Shown: positions 1 to 12,968, counted from the stretch's first letter. The stretch: DNA of 60,000 nt from Nymphaea colorata (GCF_008831285.2 NC_045144.1:17563716-17623715), one strand, 5' to 3'. The notes: a model not told the origin generated them from the sequence alone. A program made the numbers and translations.

Positions 1-10
1 CACATCATGC

Positions 11-16
<6 letters not shown>

Positions 17-51
<35 letters not shown>
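17..51. repeat. (AT)n microsatellite
   Basis: Uninterrupted AT dinucleotide run. It is the first of roughly fifteen such arrays in the window. Confidence 0.95.
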
Positions 52-52
<1 letters not shown>

Positions 53-1636
53 CACACGGAACCACTACAAAGGATGATTCCAAGCAGCTCAGAGAATCAT
101 AATTTGACACGTAAAAGCCATGTAATATTCTCGGAGACCAAAGAACACGTTGACAGTAGGCTCGATCAACGACGCTGCTGCAACTTCCTGCTTCTTTTTT
201 TCTGGTGGATTTCTTGTTCCTGTGAGCTGAGAATACATTGGAGGCATTCAAAAGAGCCTGGTGGTATTCAAGTTGGTCGGTCATTAATTCCACAGCACGC
301 GGTGGGTGGTGATGGTGGCTGTGGCTCTCCTTCCGCCTCCCCTCTTGACCGTTATCCCTTTGGCAATTACAGAACAAGATGGACAGTGCACATAGGACAA
401 AGTATAATATCAAATATCAACTTCCCTTCTTTTTTTTTTTTCTCTCTTTCGTTCTCGTCGCTCTCATTCTCTCACATTTTAGGTCACTGGTTTCAGTGAC
501 CATAGTTGTGACTGCGGCCCTCCTCCCATCTTCTTCCTTTCCTTCTCTCTCTCTCTCTCTCTCTTTCTCTACACACACAGACCACCACTAAACGATTGGA
601 AAGTGAATCCGAAGTTTGAATGACTAAAAGTGGATCCTTCCAGTGTATTTTTATATTGAAATTGACATTATTTTTTGTTTTGTCACATAAAAGCAAGCAA
701 AAGCTATCTTATTCATTTTTTATATTTTGTCCCTATATATGGAGCTTCTTTTGCACTTCTTATTGAATTCAATCAGACAGACGATGGGATTGAATCTGCT
801 TTAGTTTCTTTCTCGCGTATGCATATGCCTTCAAGTCATTCCCTTGAAGCTTATCATCTTTACGATAAATGAACCGTCGGTCCTCAAAACGACCTAGGAA
901 ACCCTAATTTAGTGACTTTTTTATGCAGTTAATCAAATAGACTGATGGCACCATAGTCTAAAAATGTGGGGAGTAGTCAATGCGACTGCATTACTTGCTT
1001 CTCACCTGGCCATGTGGCATCACTTGATGATGGTATAATGAAAGGTTCAAGGTTTGAGAACTGATAGAGTGAAAGGAAAGCAGTAAAGCACCTTGCTTGC
1101 TTAAGATACAGGACGAGAGGTGGAAACCATTCAAATCTTTACATCTTACCTGTGTGAGATTGAAGGAAAATGGGGGAGCAACTTCCCTTCTTTACTAAAT
1201 TTGAAAGAGATAGTGGAATGACAACTGAATGATAAGAAAAAAGTTACATTTTAACATTTTAACATGTAAATATATATCTAATGAATGGTGACTCTCGCAC
1301 TCTAAAATCACCCAGCCATCTAATCTCCATCGTCTAATCCAACATAATAAACAATTAATAAAAAAATAAGGAGAAAAACTTGATAAACATTTTTGTGATC
1401 TAGTATTAATATATATTTTTCTCATTCTTTTTCTCTTAACTATCCATCTGTATCATATGGATAGTCTTAATTAGATGGTTGGGTAACTCTAGATAGTTAG
1501 AGTCATGAAAAAAAAAAAGTGACAACCAATAATAAATGACAAGAATGTTTATCACATTTTTCTCATTATTTTTTCTACCATCCATTATGATTAAATGGCT
1601 CTTGTTAAATGACTGAGTGACTTTAAAAAGCCAGGT

Positions 1637-1638
<2 letters not shown>

Positions 1639-1703
<65 letters not shown>

Positions 1704-1705
1704 TA
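1639..1705. repeat. (ATT)n followed by (AT)n compound microsatellite
   Basis: About fourteen ATT/TTA trinucleotides run directly into about ten AT dinucleotides. Confidence 0.95.
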
Positions 1706-2328
1706 GCTTAAGGTTTTTCTCATGGGTTATGATATGATTCCACTATCTCAAAGAATTCATGTTAGGCATATCATATGTTTCATAAAAAGTAGATTGCCTA
1801 GGCTAGACAATTTTCTTCAATAGTCCAACCCTCACATGGCCCCTCCCTTTTTTTAAGTGTACTCTTGTCACATGAGAAAAGATAACTTTTGTTTTTCCAA
1901 CTTTATCCTTGTAAGGGGGGACCTTTTCCAACTTTTCCTTTTTTTGCTTTTTTTATTTATTTATTCAGACATAGCACAAGAAAATTTATCACCCTATCTT
2001 CCTTTACTTTGGCCATATTTCATGAGAATACTAAGAACATTTTCTCCGAAGAGCATTCTAAAATCAACGCTTGCTTGAATAGCATTTTTCTTAGAGCCTA
2101 TCTGACAATAATTGTTACTATCCATTGATCCAAAAAATTGAGGTAGATTCATAGGACATTGTGTATGTTATTGTTGTCAAATTATCCCTTAGGTTACGTT
2201 CTAAGCTAGGTAAATAAGATGGATGAGCCAAACACCAGATTCTTGATTCTTGGCATGCCTCATGGCTCATGTTAAGGCAAGCATGCACGTTCCTTTGGTG
2301 ACAATATCCTCCAAATTACTCTTCAACC

Positions 2329-2334
<6 letters not shown>

Positions 2335-2378
<44 letters not shown>
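2335..2378. repeat. (TA)n microsatellite
   Basis: Perfect TA dinucleotide run of about 44 bases, preceded by a short TG run. Confidence 0.95.
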
Positions 2379-2379
<1 letters not shown>

Positions 2380-4724
2380 TAATTAACAAGACTGGCTTAA
2401 TCAAACTCTTGATTGCATTTTTTGACGTGCCAGAGCACAGATATTTTATGAGTCGACTCAAGTTTTCACACACAGTAATTGACCGTTGATTTTTGAAGCA
2501 CTTGAAAATTCTTGTTTCGAGAGTCCGAGCATGGGTGCGAGCACATGCAAGCACGTGCTTACATGCTCTGTACAAGCCAATACCAAATAAACACCCTTTG
2601 TTAATACGTTTCTGCTCACTTATGGATGTGAGGCAGCTCGTGCGATTGTGTTAGCTTAATTCGTGAACATGAACGAGCTTTTTACATATTAACCATAGTG
2701 ATCTATGAGCCGCTTGATTCATTTGGATAGAAAGAAAATAGAAAATAACAAGATCCATACTAAATAGACTTTTTTAATTTCCGTGGGTTTGTCCTAGTGG
2801 AAGTTAGAAAACCTTGTCTCCGAACCACGTAAAATCATTGTCTTCTTATTTCTCTTCCTCATTTCTTCATTCTGGCCTAATATTTGAGATCGTGAGTATC
2901 TGACGCTGTTTGGCAAGAACAATATTTTGTACTTGGAACACACCTTCCTATAACTCGTGTTGGAAGAACACAATATTTTTTTGTTTTAGAAAAGACTGTC
3001 AGAAGGATTATGGGCAACATTTAGTTGATTGATCTTCAACTAGCTAATATCTATAATCACATCACTTTTTCTAGAACAAATTAAGACACAGTGTTCTTGA
3101 ATCATGTCTATCTTGTTCTTCATTCCCCCTTTAGCGCATACCAAGTCCAACCTAATCTATCCAAATGATACATATCAAATTCGAGTTGATCGTCAACTTA
3201 AGATAATGGCATCTGCATGTAAAGATGCCATTGATGATCTAGTGCTTGACTAGATGCCATTTTCGCCTATATGCATCGTTGGCAGATTTAAATTATTTCA
3301 AGATTTAAAAAAAGGGTTCATTATTATTTTATTTAGATATCAGCCTATAGGCTATAACGATGGGTAGATATTCTCTCAATTTGTCCCTTTTCTTGCAGCT
3401 TGACGTGGAGGATGAGGAAAGTGATCACATTTTCCAATAACAGCTAGTGGATGAGGCTTGCTTCTGGTGTTCTTGATTGGCACGTCCCTCTCAAAGGAGG
3501 AAAAACTAAGCAAAAGTAGCAGAAGACAAGCAAAAGCAAAGCCAACTAAAGAGCATTCATGGTTGCAAGGAAGTTACACTGCTCTTTCCTCCGTCCAACC
3601 TTTACTGAATTCAATATAGTCGGATTCTCGATTCAGACTCAAATTCAGATCCGATCCAACCTTTGCTGAATTCAGTATCTGTATCTTAACTTAATGTAAA
3701 AAGTTCGAATTCGATCAAGACTTTAATATTCCTTTTGATCAGATTCCAAGTGGGAATTAGTTCTGATTAACATCTGTAATTGAAGAACCAGAAGCGATAT
3801 TCACATTTCCAAAGAAACCCAAATGTGCAAATGTCGGGCCTTTGAGTTAGTTGTATCTGGGAATTACATCCTGTTATATGGTAAACTTTATAGTAAGGAA
3901 ATTAATAGAAGCAAAGTTTCAACTTTCTTTAGTTCTTAATGTATAATATTTAATATCATCAGGTGAATCGGAAGATGTAGTAGACCATATCCCAACAAGT
4001 TTTGCTTTTCAAAAGGGTGCCTACCCAAATGTGGATCAAGGTGCAAAAAGTTCTCCTGCGCTCCAGAGTCTCTTCAGAAGCACCTTACTTTCTTGTGTTG
4101 CCTCAAGAATTTTGCTTCTGTTTGATGCCCTTTAGGAAAAAGAGGATTTCCCATTAATCGTGTTTTGATTAAGCGGTAATACTGCTTACAAGTTAACAAT
4201 TACTAAACTCATTCTATGACCTTTGGAATCTGTCTTTTTTAATCTTCATTAAGCTGGGATCCATACATCTGATTGAGGAGTTAGAGATTAACAATCTGAA
4301 ATTCAGGACCAAACTAGGTCTTATAAACTTGTTTCAATGCTAAAACCAGCAGATATAGCATGGTTTTAACTTCATCTGTTCTTAGGCCAAACATGCAGAA
4401 ATCTGCCTTCTTTTGATCTCTTACTGACATCTATAAAATATTTTGTTATGCACAGAGCATCTCTTCACTTGATCTTGTAGCATATGCTGACCCTGATCTT
4501 TTGCTGGCATTAAAGTAAAATAAGTATATGCTCAATAACGATTAATAATAAAAAATAATGCGTGAGCTGATACAGTGTCTTTGAAATATCCACTGATAGG
4601 AGGCTTCAATCAGCTCTAATGAACCTGAATACTCACCAGTAAGAGAATAAAACAGTAATAAAATTTTACTTTTTAACTTTTAAAAATGAAGTATTTTAAA
4701 ATTACCCAAAATGCATTTATCTAA

Positions 4725-5011
4725 GATTATGAGGAATCATGTCGAACTTATAAAAAAAGTTACATGATTAGTTGTTTTGGTCCCTAGTTTTTCTTGGGCT
4801 AGAACTAATAGTGGTATCAGAGTCAATTCAACACTCACTTATAGGGTTCATACATGTGAATACATGTTCCTTAAGGGAGGTAGATTGTAATTTTCTACAT
4901 TGAAATGTTTAGTCCCGTGCCTAAAAATGTGAGGAATCATGTAGAACTTATAAAGGTAGTTGTCGAGTGATTAGTTCGTGATATGATTCCTAGCTTTTTA
5001 GGCTACAACCA
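4725..5011 (+). mobile_element. Probable TRIM-type (miniature LTR) retroelement
   Basis: Two related segments lie in direct orientation. The left one (about 4725-4808) and the right one (4886-5011) share a GAGGAATCATG core, a GAACTTATAAA core, a GATTAG stretch and a GGCTA(G/C)AAC end. Right after the left copy, 4812-4824 reads TGGTATCAGAGTC, which resembles the plant LTR primer-binding site complementary to initiator tRNA-Met (consensus TGGTATCAGAGC). Just before the right copy, which begins TGTAA at 4886, is a purine-rich tract AAGGGAGG at 4873-4880. The internal region is only about 75 bases and has no coding capacity. This order (LTR, PBS, tiny interior, PPT, LTR) is what TRIM elements show. 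The left repeat appears truncated at its 5' end, so the copy is old. No clear target-site duplication was seen. Confidence 0.55.
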
Positions 5012-5124
5012 AATCTCTCATGGGATCCACCAGACCAAGAACCCGGGCTCGGTGTGGGAGTAACCTGGGTTTTTACAGTGGATGAATTGAGATATCTATA
5101 TCCACTCCACATGCTTGTTGCCCT

Positions 5125-5204
5125 AGCCTAATGAATCAGTCTGATCTATGGTTGCACATGGGTTAGCCTAATGAATCAGTCTGATCTATGGTTGCACATG
5201 GGTT
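5125..5204. repeat. Perfect 40-bp tandem duplication
   Basis: Two identical 40-bp units (5125-5164 and 5165-5204), starting AGCCTAATGAATCAG and ending CACATGGGTT. The perfect identity points to a recent slippage or duplication event. It lies just downstream of the TRIM-like element. Confidence 0.95.
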
Positions 5205-6333
5205 AGGTTTGGCATGAGGGTCTTGTCAATTTTGGCTGCATAGAATCTTAGTCCGACTCCACCATAAATGTATTAATTAGGGGTTCCGGACCCAGACCGT
5301 TTTCGCTGGAACCAAGCATGTGCATGCTTTCATGCAAGGGCTGGCTGTGCAGGACACTGGCCCTTCAAAATGGAACAGACCTCATGATATGTCAATTTTC
5401 AGGACAAGGATCATGGCTGCAAGTGGTTGGCACCTTGTCTCTAAAAACAGGAAGAGGACATCAACCAAGGCTCCACCATGGTTCATGGATGAAAAGAGAT
5501 GCCATATAAGTCCAGGATGCGGGTCATATCGAATCCGGACCAACAAGAGTCCAAGAGAGATCAACGTCACTTGGATCCAACAACCAAGACTTGATCAAAT
5601 ACAAACAAGTTCGCTGAAGTGGCAGCCGAATCAGTAGAACGTGAGATAGGTACAGCACTAAGTTGCATGTTTCTTCGTCTCAATTGCTAGTGATAGGAAT
5701 TCGATAGTCTAGTTAATGGGTGTGATGCACTGGTTTGGATCCTGTGATCCAGATTCAATATCTTGAGTTGCCAACTATTCATTGGATCAAATTGACACCT
5801 TCATGTTGAAGAGCCAGAAATTCAGGCGCAGAATATACAAATGTATTTGTATTTGTTGCTGCAGGTGTGCCCCCATCACCATTTGTGCCTCCTTCTAAAG
5901 ATGGCTGAATTAACCGGAAAATTTTTCCGGTAGACAGGAGAGGGATATATGAAGGTTTTACGCCGAGAAACAGCCCATAGGATTATGAACATGTACATGA
6001 TCTCAAGTTACCAACGCCAAAAAACCATAAAATTCAAGGGCCCATAAGTTAAAACAGTGGCATGAGATTCTCAATCAATCTAAAGAGTTGTTTTTTTCTT
6101 CTATTGAAGAAAAGTATATAAATGCATACAATAACAAATTTAGATCATTATAAAGATCTTAAAAGACTTTAAAAGAAAAAAAGCGATGGATGTGGGCAGG
6201 CACCACATGGCTGCATTAATGCAATTTAATTTCTTCTAAACTGATGGGCTCCACCGAAACTTAATTAAATCTGCCCACAAAGAACCAAAAACTAGAGATA
6301 TCATATAAAACTCCCGCCGGTCCAAGGCAAGGG

Positions 6334-6370
6334 CACGTGGGCATCACTATAAGCGCCTTCTTTTTATAAA
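6334..6370 (+). promoter_or_regulatory. Promoter-like patch: G-box plus TATA box with no clear gene
   Basis: A CACGTGG G-box/ABRE core at 6334-6340 is followed by TATAAA at 6365-6370. About 27 bases further is an ATG (6397) opening a short signal-peptide-like stretch, which runs at once into an (AT)n and (GA)n microsatellite. Spacing fits a plant core promoter, but no downstream coding gene could be found. It may be an orphan promoter, the start of a noncoding transcript, or chance. Confidence 0.3.
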
Positions 6371-6460
6371 CTAATCATTAGAAGAAGGATCTGCCTATGC
6401 ACTTTCCTCTTCATTTCCTCTCAACTTCCGCTGCAATTCTACTCTTTCATGCATGTGCCC

Positions 6461-6462
<2 letters not shown>

Positions 6463-6508
<46 letters not shown>

Positions 6509-6523
6509 CGAGAGAGAGAGAGA
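6463..6523. repeat. (AT)n then (GA)n microsatellite
   Basis: AT run at 6463-6507 followed closely by a GA run at 6510-6523. Confidence 0.95.
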
Positions 6524-7627
6524 TTGGTTCTTGCTGGTTCGTGCAATTAATCAGATCATATAGGTGTACTTACAATGGTATCTTTACCTTTAAAATAATA
6601 AATATAACAGTGTTTTCTTGGAAGAAAATATGATTTTGTAAGACTCAAGAATATAGATAACAATGAGCCGTTGATTCACCTCTATTTAATGCCATATCTT
6701 CTAATGGATTCCTTCTCAGTATATGGCTTGGAAGTAGGAGCACATTGTTCGTTTTACACTTTACAGAGAGAGAAAGCAGTGAACAACAGTGAAAGGGTGA
6801 GGAAACAGTCATGCATTATGAGCATCAGATCCGTGACTCTTAAGTTGTTTCTGCAAAAACATGGGCTTCCATTTACCTAGCCTACCATTGTTGACAACTG
6901 GTTCAAGAATCCTCGGTTACATAATTTCGCGATCCGGTGACTGAAACAGACACTGTCCTAGAGCGTGATTGGAACGTTTTCGGCCCAATGCAGGCTCAGA
7001 TTTATCTTAAATTTTGTGGGGTCAATTATCAGATCCAAATGAATATATATATACACACACACACACACCTGCTTTCTGCTTCTAGATGTACCTTCGTGCA
7101 CTCCACAACCATGTGGGCTGGAGTAAAATAAGGCATGCAAGTCTTGTTGTTTTGGCAGGTAGCAGAGTCAACTAGAAAGACAACCAAAACAGTTAGGAAG
7201 ATGAATGCCCATCAATGGAGACAATTTGTACAATGATTGATTGGAACTTCAATGGCTGAGTTATTTTACACTCTCCAATATCTATACTTGAGCTCACAAT
7301 GTTGCCCCTCAATAATTCTCTGCAGAGAAGAACCAGAGCGACCAAACTGTGGAAGCGAATTCGGAAAACATGATCCTTAAAAGTTATGGGAAGCAAGAAG
7401 CGAGAAGAAAACCAGAAGCGAACCAAGAATGGAAACAAAAGCTTATCATGAAATTATATCGGGCTCACATGTTGCCACACGAAAAGAGTTCATTTTATGT
7501 GGCAACGTGTACTTCTTTCATGTGACAACATGTAAATCTCATGTTTTATTGGAAGATAGCTCTCATGATTGTAACCACTTTGGCTCTTAAAATTCAGTGT
7601 TCTTAGAGAAATCCCAATTGATTGTAG

Positions 7628-8030
7628 GCCTGACTAGACAGGAATTGTGGAATTCTAGAACTAAAATTCTCATTTTTTAAGAAATGAAAATTGTGATGAC
7701 AAACAAAGAATTTTAATTCATTTTTGAATCAGAATTCCATAATTGCGATTCTAGAGGCTAGAATTATTATTCCGGAATTCTAGAACTTTTTCATCTCTCT
7801 TTACGGAACATGCCATGATGTTTTTAATTCATCAATTTTAAATTTTAAATTTTAAATGTATGTTTTATCAAAAACATCATTTTTAATTTTGGAATCAAAA
7901 TTTCATACTATCAAACACAAAGAAAAACTAGAACTGGAATTTTCACTTGAATTCCAGTTTGAGGTAGAATTTTGTTTCTAGAATCTTACTTTTTTAGATC
8001 CAAAATTTAAGGCCAACAAACCCCCCCTAA
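7628..8030. repeat. MITE-like AT-rich element (tentative)
   Basis: The segment is dense in GAATTCTAGAAC-type palindromes and in oppositely oriented AATTC/GAATT words. It begins near TAGGCCTGACTAGA and ends in GGCCAACAAACCCCCCC, a terminus style common in plant hAT/Tourist-like miniature elements. There is no coding capacity, and exact terminal inverted repeats were not resolved by eye. Confidence 0.35.
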
Positions 8031-8929
8031 ATAATTTTGGGGAGCTTTTCTTCACTCACTGTGGATAATCAACACAGGAAACCCTACCTTACATTGAATG
8101 CATCAATATACTCGTCTTCCATATTTAACAAATAAATTGTCTCAGTCGTGGAAGTTCCAAAAGGTTGCTTTCATTTAAGGAAAAGGCAACTTCTAGAGCA
8201 GTCCGTTGAACTTTCGACAAAGAGATATATGCTGCAATAATACTACTTAACCGTGGTCTATTCGTGTTAGAAATTATACAAATAACTTCTAAAGACATCG
8301 TGCACAAGTTTTCAAACAAAATATACCTGTTTTACAGACGCAACGATCGACTGCAGTAAAATCGCTAGCTACCATTAAACTAATAAACGTATGGATTAAT
8401 CTATCAGAACTGAACCTGCCAATCACGATTAGGTAACAACAGATCATCCAATTAGATGTAAGAATATGAAATTTACCTGTTCTCAACATCAACATCAACA
8501 TCAACAGGCAATTATGCTGCCGATTGAAACCTTACCTACTGTTGCCTAATGGTGTGATATGTCTGGATCATTAATCAAACAAATGGCATCCCAAACAAAA
8601 CAACAATTATATCATGATGAGGAAAAACATCAAGGTTTCCGGTGGTATCATAACTGCCGACCAAAATCGATGCATGTTTCTTATGGCCTCTTGTCTTGGG
8701 GTCTGTCAATCTGTCTGAAATCCTCCATGGATCCTCATGTCGACTTCTCATTTCCTGGTTTTACTATTCTTTAAGTTTAGACTGTCTCCACCACACAGTG
8801 ATGAATCCAGCCTGACGTTAATAAGAAGCAAATCTATAGACCTCTTCATGGCTACACGATTAATGTCCTATTTGTTCTGTTTGTGGCGTTCACGTCCATC
8901 AATTGGATCTTCCTCACAATTTTAACACA

Positions 8930-9470
8930 TAGCCAAGATTCCAAACTGGCAGGTACCTGCTAATCATAGTGCTCCAAGACGGCACATTTCCACATCTTTC
9001 TCAGACATTTTGTCAAACAAGTTCCTTGTGGCATTGCTATTTGTGGTTTTAAAGTAACCATCAATCATAGTGACCCAATCAAGCATACCACCAAAAAAAA
9101 AGCAAACCGAAAGCGTGGATCTCTCCCCACCTCCAATAACCCTCAGTGGAGCCGCAGGCATTTGCTTACAGTGAAACGCATAGCTACTCCGAACCGCACC
9201 TGATATGAGCTCAAAGAGAGAGCATTGATCAATGTGTTGCATGTGAAAGCATCATTCGAATTGAAGGGAAAACGCAGGACACCGAGAACTAGATAAATCA
9301 GCTCAATGAGAATGGGTCGCTGCAAAGGCTGGAGAGTGAATTTGCTTGAACTGCGACATAATTGGACATGATTTGGAGCACAGTGAGATGAATGGTAGAC
9401 AAAGATGGATACAGAGGAGAACATGGAGCAAAGATTTAAGAGATACGAGGGGGCGAGTGACAAGGGGATC
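8930..9470 (-). pseudogene. Broken PPR (pentatricopeptide repeat) gene fragment
   Basis: Reading the minus strand, one frame gives DAFTCNTLINAL (about 9260-9290), which looks like the start of a PPR motif. A second frame gives DWVTMIDGYFKTT, then ATRNLFDKMSEKDV (about 8975-9090), a near-canonical PPR motif, and a third frame continues with VPSWSTMIS just after it. The motifs are in the right order for a PLS-type PPR protein. They are split over different frames and lack most of a normal PPR array, and no start or DYW tail is present. I therefore call a degraded fragment with at least two frameshifts. It is not a copy of the intact PPR gene at 45.8 kb at any obvious level of identity. Confidence 0.6.
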
Positions 9471-12400
9471 GTCGTTCCGGGGAACGACTGCTAGGGGGTT
9501 AGCTCGACAGAAAATGGGAGATATTTACATCAAAAAATGTAGGGACCGAAACTATGATAACTGCCCATTACATCGTGATCCCGGAAAAGATGCCACATGC
9601 TAGTCCACGTCGGGCTGCTGCACCCATCTTCCTCGGGAGATACAGAAAGTGTCTCATTCCAGAGCAGGGCAGCCTTGCCTTTGATGAATTCATTCGGCTT
9701 TAGCAAAGGCATCTCCGCTCATAGAAGATGCTAGACATGATAGCAAGGGCATCAGATCCATTCGTCTCAAATCGTGCTCAAGAATGGCGAGGAAATATTT
9801 GGATTTCCGAACATGCCTTAGTTGATCTTCCTCTCTCCCTCTCTCTCAAGACGTCCTCTGGAGTTTTAGAATTTAAAGATTTGCTCATGGTCATCCCTGC
9901 GAGGAGAATTAGATTGCAGATTAACAGGTCGTCATAAGGAAATTTCACCTACTAACAAATTAAAGGAGTAATGGCTTTTCGAGAGTTTCTGTCAAAGGGT
10001 GTGTGATTATTCCTTTACATTCGAATTTGAGAATCATTATTTCTTTACGCATATTTTTCTTATGTCACAAAAAGATCCACAACAAAATCCATGGTTCATC
10101 AACCTAAGATTCTTAAGTCAAACCTAAACACTTTAAATCCTTATTTTACATTTTTTCATCAAATGTCTGACACAACATTAAGGGTAGGTTATGAGCCTAA
10201 TACCTGAAGGGTACCAGCCCACCATGGACCGAGCTTGGGCGGACTAGGCTAGTCTGATAAAAAAAAAAAACAGACTGGCACAAGCTGGGTATAAGGGGCC
10301 CGACCTAACCCAATATATGTATTTAAAAGTCATATATCTATACATATATATAATGCCGGCATACAAACTTTTAGTACATTACCAATGATTTCCTTAGAAA
10401 CTATTCATCTGCCACTGATGCCTTTTTTAGAAGCATTTGATACATGAAATGTTAAACATTTCAAATAAAGGTAGACATCAACCAAATATCCAACATGTAC
10501 GAAGTTGATATTCAGACCTGACCTGATAACTAAACGAGCCCGACTTAGGCTGCCACCAAAAGCTTTGAGCCAGCCCCAGCCCCGCCTTGGGCTAGCCTTA
10601 CATAACATCAGAAAGGAGGAGAGTGATATTCAGTCCGTGGATATCAAACCTCGAGGATCTGATTAAGGGTGGCAATAAAATGGCTCCTAAAAGTAAAGCA
10701 ACTATTTGTCAACCCTTAACAGTTACGTGTAATTTGGCATTAGCATAAAAATTGGACGACCATTTGGAATTAAAAAAAAAAAGTCACAAACCATTAGAAA
10801 ACAAAAATATTGTTCAAAGATCAAGCTGAAGCCAAGACAGTCGACCCTTAAAAAAACCTAAGCCGAGAAACTAACCCTTCAAACAAAGGTATGCTTGTCT
10901 AGATGATACAATGATAACAGTAACGACCAGATGATACCATGATAACAGTATCGATGAGGTGGATAAAGCCATCAAGTCCATACAACCAACGCAAGTAGTG
11001 TGCAACAAAAACAGTAGCTGTAAGATTAAACATCTTGTAATTTTTTTCAGGTGTCTGGAGTACATTCATAAACATAAATTGTTCGGGTCATCAACAAAAT
11101 AAAAACTTTGATAAACTACTATATTGCAATCACCATTCCCATCACATGAACGCACAGACGCGCGGCATTTTTCTTGAAGGTTTCTGATTTGCAACAGAGC
11201 ACCTAAATGAGGCACCCAGTTGACATGCATTGTAAACAGCAATAACATGTTAATCAATTACCAACAGTGACCTAAGACGACCATACCAAATTAGAGTAGA
11301 AGCACTAATAAGCTTCACCATCAAATCCAATATCCTGATGGCTGTCTAACCATTGCAACAAATACGGTTTCCCACAATATTTAGTAGGAACAATCGTCAT
11401 CTCAACTTCTTCTATGTATGATGTGCACCACGCCAGAGGTTGTTGACACTCACAGAAAGCCATGATACCATGAGTGCACAACATTCAATTCCCAAAGTAG
11501 CATGTAGTTATTAACCCGAAGAACAAACTTTTTGACAGAAATTATGTGATTATCAAGTATCTCACCGCAATCTCAAGAAACACCTTCAATATTATGTCGT
11601 TGTCTCTATTTTATTATTCGATAAGAAAATCTGCCAACGAAAACCTATCTTTCTCAGAACACATTATCGTGCCACAGGGTAGATACCAATCATAAAAATA
11701 TGACCTACCGAACTGAAGGAGTACAAGGTCTTCAGTTTATGACAGTAACTTCATTCACTCAGATTATCTACACTCTAATAATAGATCATCTTATCTTGCC
11801 ACATGGTAGATATCAATCAGCAAAAAACGTGACCTTTACAAACTGAAGAAACACAAGGCCTTCAGTTTATGCCAAAGTAACTTAATCCACCTTTGCAATC
11901 TTACGAAGAGTAGCACCCAATCCATCTACATTTCATCTCAAGAATAATATATGAATTTTTGAGTGTCCTGTTAGTCGCTTTTCATGCTGACCATTAAGAT
12001 GTATTGCACTCAAGCAAATTTGTGGACCATTCTTGTTGTATTGTTAAAAGATCAAGCCAAGTAATACAACACTACTGAACTATGTCTAACATAAAGGCGA
12101 TCCCACAAACTTTAGGATCCGCTAGTCAACAAAACACCATCCAGATCACAAGAGAGAAAAAAAAACAGAACTTTCTACTCTGTTTATGTTAAATAGTAGC
12201 CTTTTCTAGTTTTGTTTAATTTTTTTCTCTACCACTCTCTACATGACAGCAAAGTAATATCAAAGCGAAAATGCACAATTAATCACATTGACAGATTATC
12301 CAAAGTTACAGAAAGTACTACAGAAATACACTGGCATAGGCACTGATTGCCTACACCATTGCCAGATGTAGCTTTATACTGTAAAACAATTGGCATTGAA

Positions 12401-12968
12401 TCCCCTAGCCCTCCCTTTCTCAACAAGGAGAAGAAAATTCAAAAGTTTTGAAAGCGGGAAGGAAATAATATACTTGCTAACAAGTTTCGGAATGTCAGTT
12501 CGCAACTAATTCTCACCTCCTCAAAAAATTAAAACATGTCCAAAATGACAAAAAGCAAACGTGTCCTCAAAATGGTCTCCCGCAAGCGGACATCTGACAC
12601 ACAGTTCCGATGAACAATGTACACGAAAGTTCTTATGAAGTGAACGAGATAGTGCAAAATTTCTTTCTTGATAACAATGATTCTGTCCAAAAATCAACAA
12701 AGGAACCACAGTTGCGACAGCTATAAGACCCCGAATTAAGGCCGACAATGGAAATTGGCACTCGCAGAACGCCTATCTTACTGAAACTTAACGTTAAAAG
12801 CGTAAACCAAAAGAAAAGAACGGCGACAAACCACGAACTGAACAAGGAGTTCTCACAATAACATAATCACGAATAGCAAAATCCTAACCCGTGCCACTTC
12901 TCGTGCAAATCCACCCGGTACTTCAGCTCGGCCACAGTACTACAAAAATAAGACCGCATATTCAATAT
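9471..12968. other. Gene-free DNA; RPS27 3' flank
   Basis: No gene could be supported. The part next to 12968 probably includes the eS27 3' untranslated region. The stretch contains degenerate GCCC/GGGC-rich repeat sequence (10193-10310 and 10505-10600) and an imperfect tandem duplication of about 127 bp (11661-11891). MITE-like sequence beginning with a GGGTGTGTGATT word lies near 9990. Confidence 0.55.
11661..11891. repeat. Imperfect ~127-bp tandem duplication
   Basis: The series GCCACAGGGTAGATACCAAT, then GACCTACCGAACTGAAG, then CTTCAGTTTATGACAGTAAC (from 11671) recurs with an offset of about 127 bases as GCCACATGGTAGATATCAAT, GACCTTTACAAACTGAAG and CTTCAGTTTATGCCAAAGTA (from 11798). There are scattered differences and no coding content. 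Confidence 0.8.

Larger units (their letters stand above)
52..4724. other. Gene-free intergenic DNA
   Basis: No coding region could be supported on either strand. The stretch holds a (CT)n run at 545-564, an (ATT)n array that grades into (AT)n at 1639-1705, and an (AT)n array at 2335-2378. Near 3600-3770 there is degenerate GATTCAGAT/GGATTC-rich sequence resembling the dispersed repeats at 49-54 kb. Open frames here are short, low-complexity and unlike any family I know. Confidence 0.6.
5012..8929. other. Gene-free intergenic DNA
   Basis: No supportable gene. The stretch contains a 40-bp perfect tandem duplication (5125-5204), a promoter-like patch (6334-6370), microsatellites (6463-6523, 7042-7068) and a MITE-like AT-rich segment (7628-8030). 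An open frame of about 105 codons at 5320-5637 resembles nothing I recognise and has no intron or promoter context. Confidence 0.55.

Noticed and set aside
5320-5637. Open frame of about 105 codons on the plus strand
   Set aside because: No family resemblance, two overlapping alternative frames of similar length, no promoter or splice context; likely chance in less AT-rich DNA.
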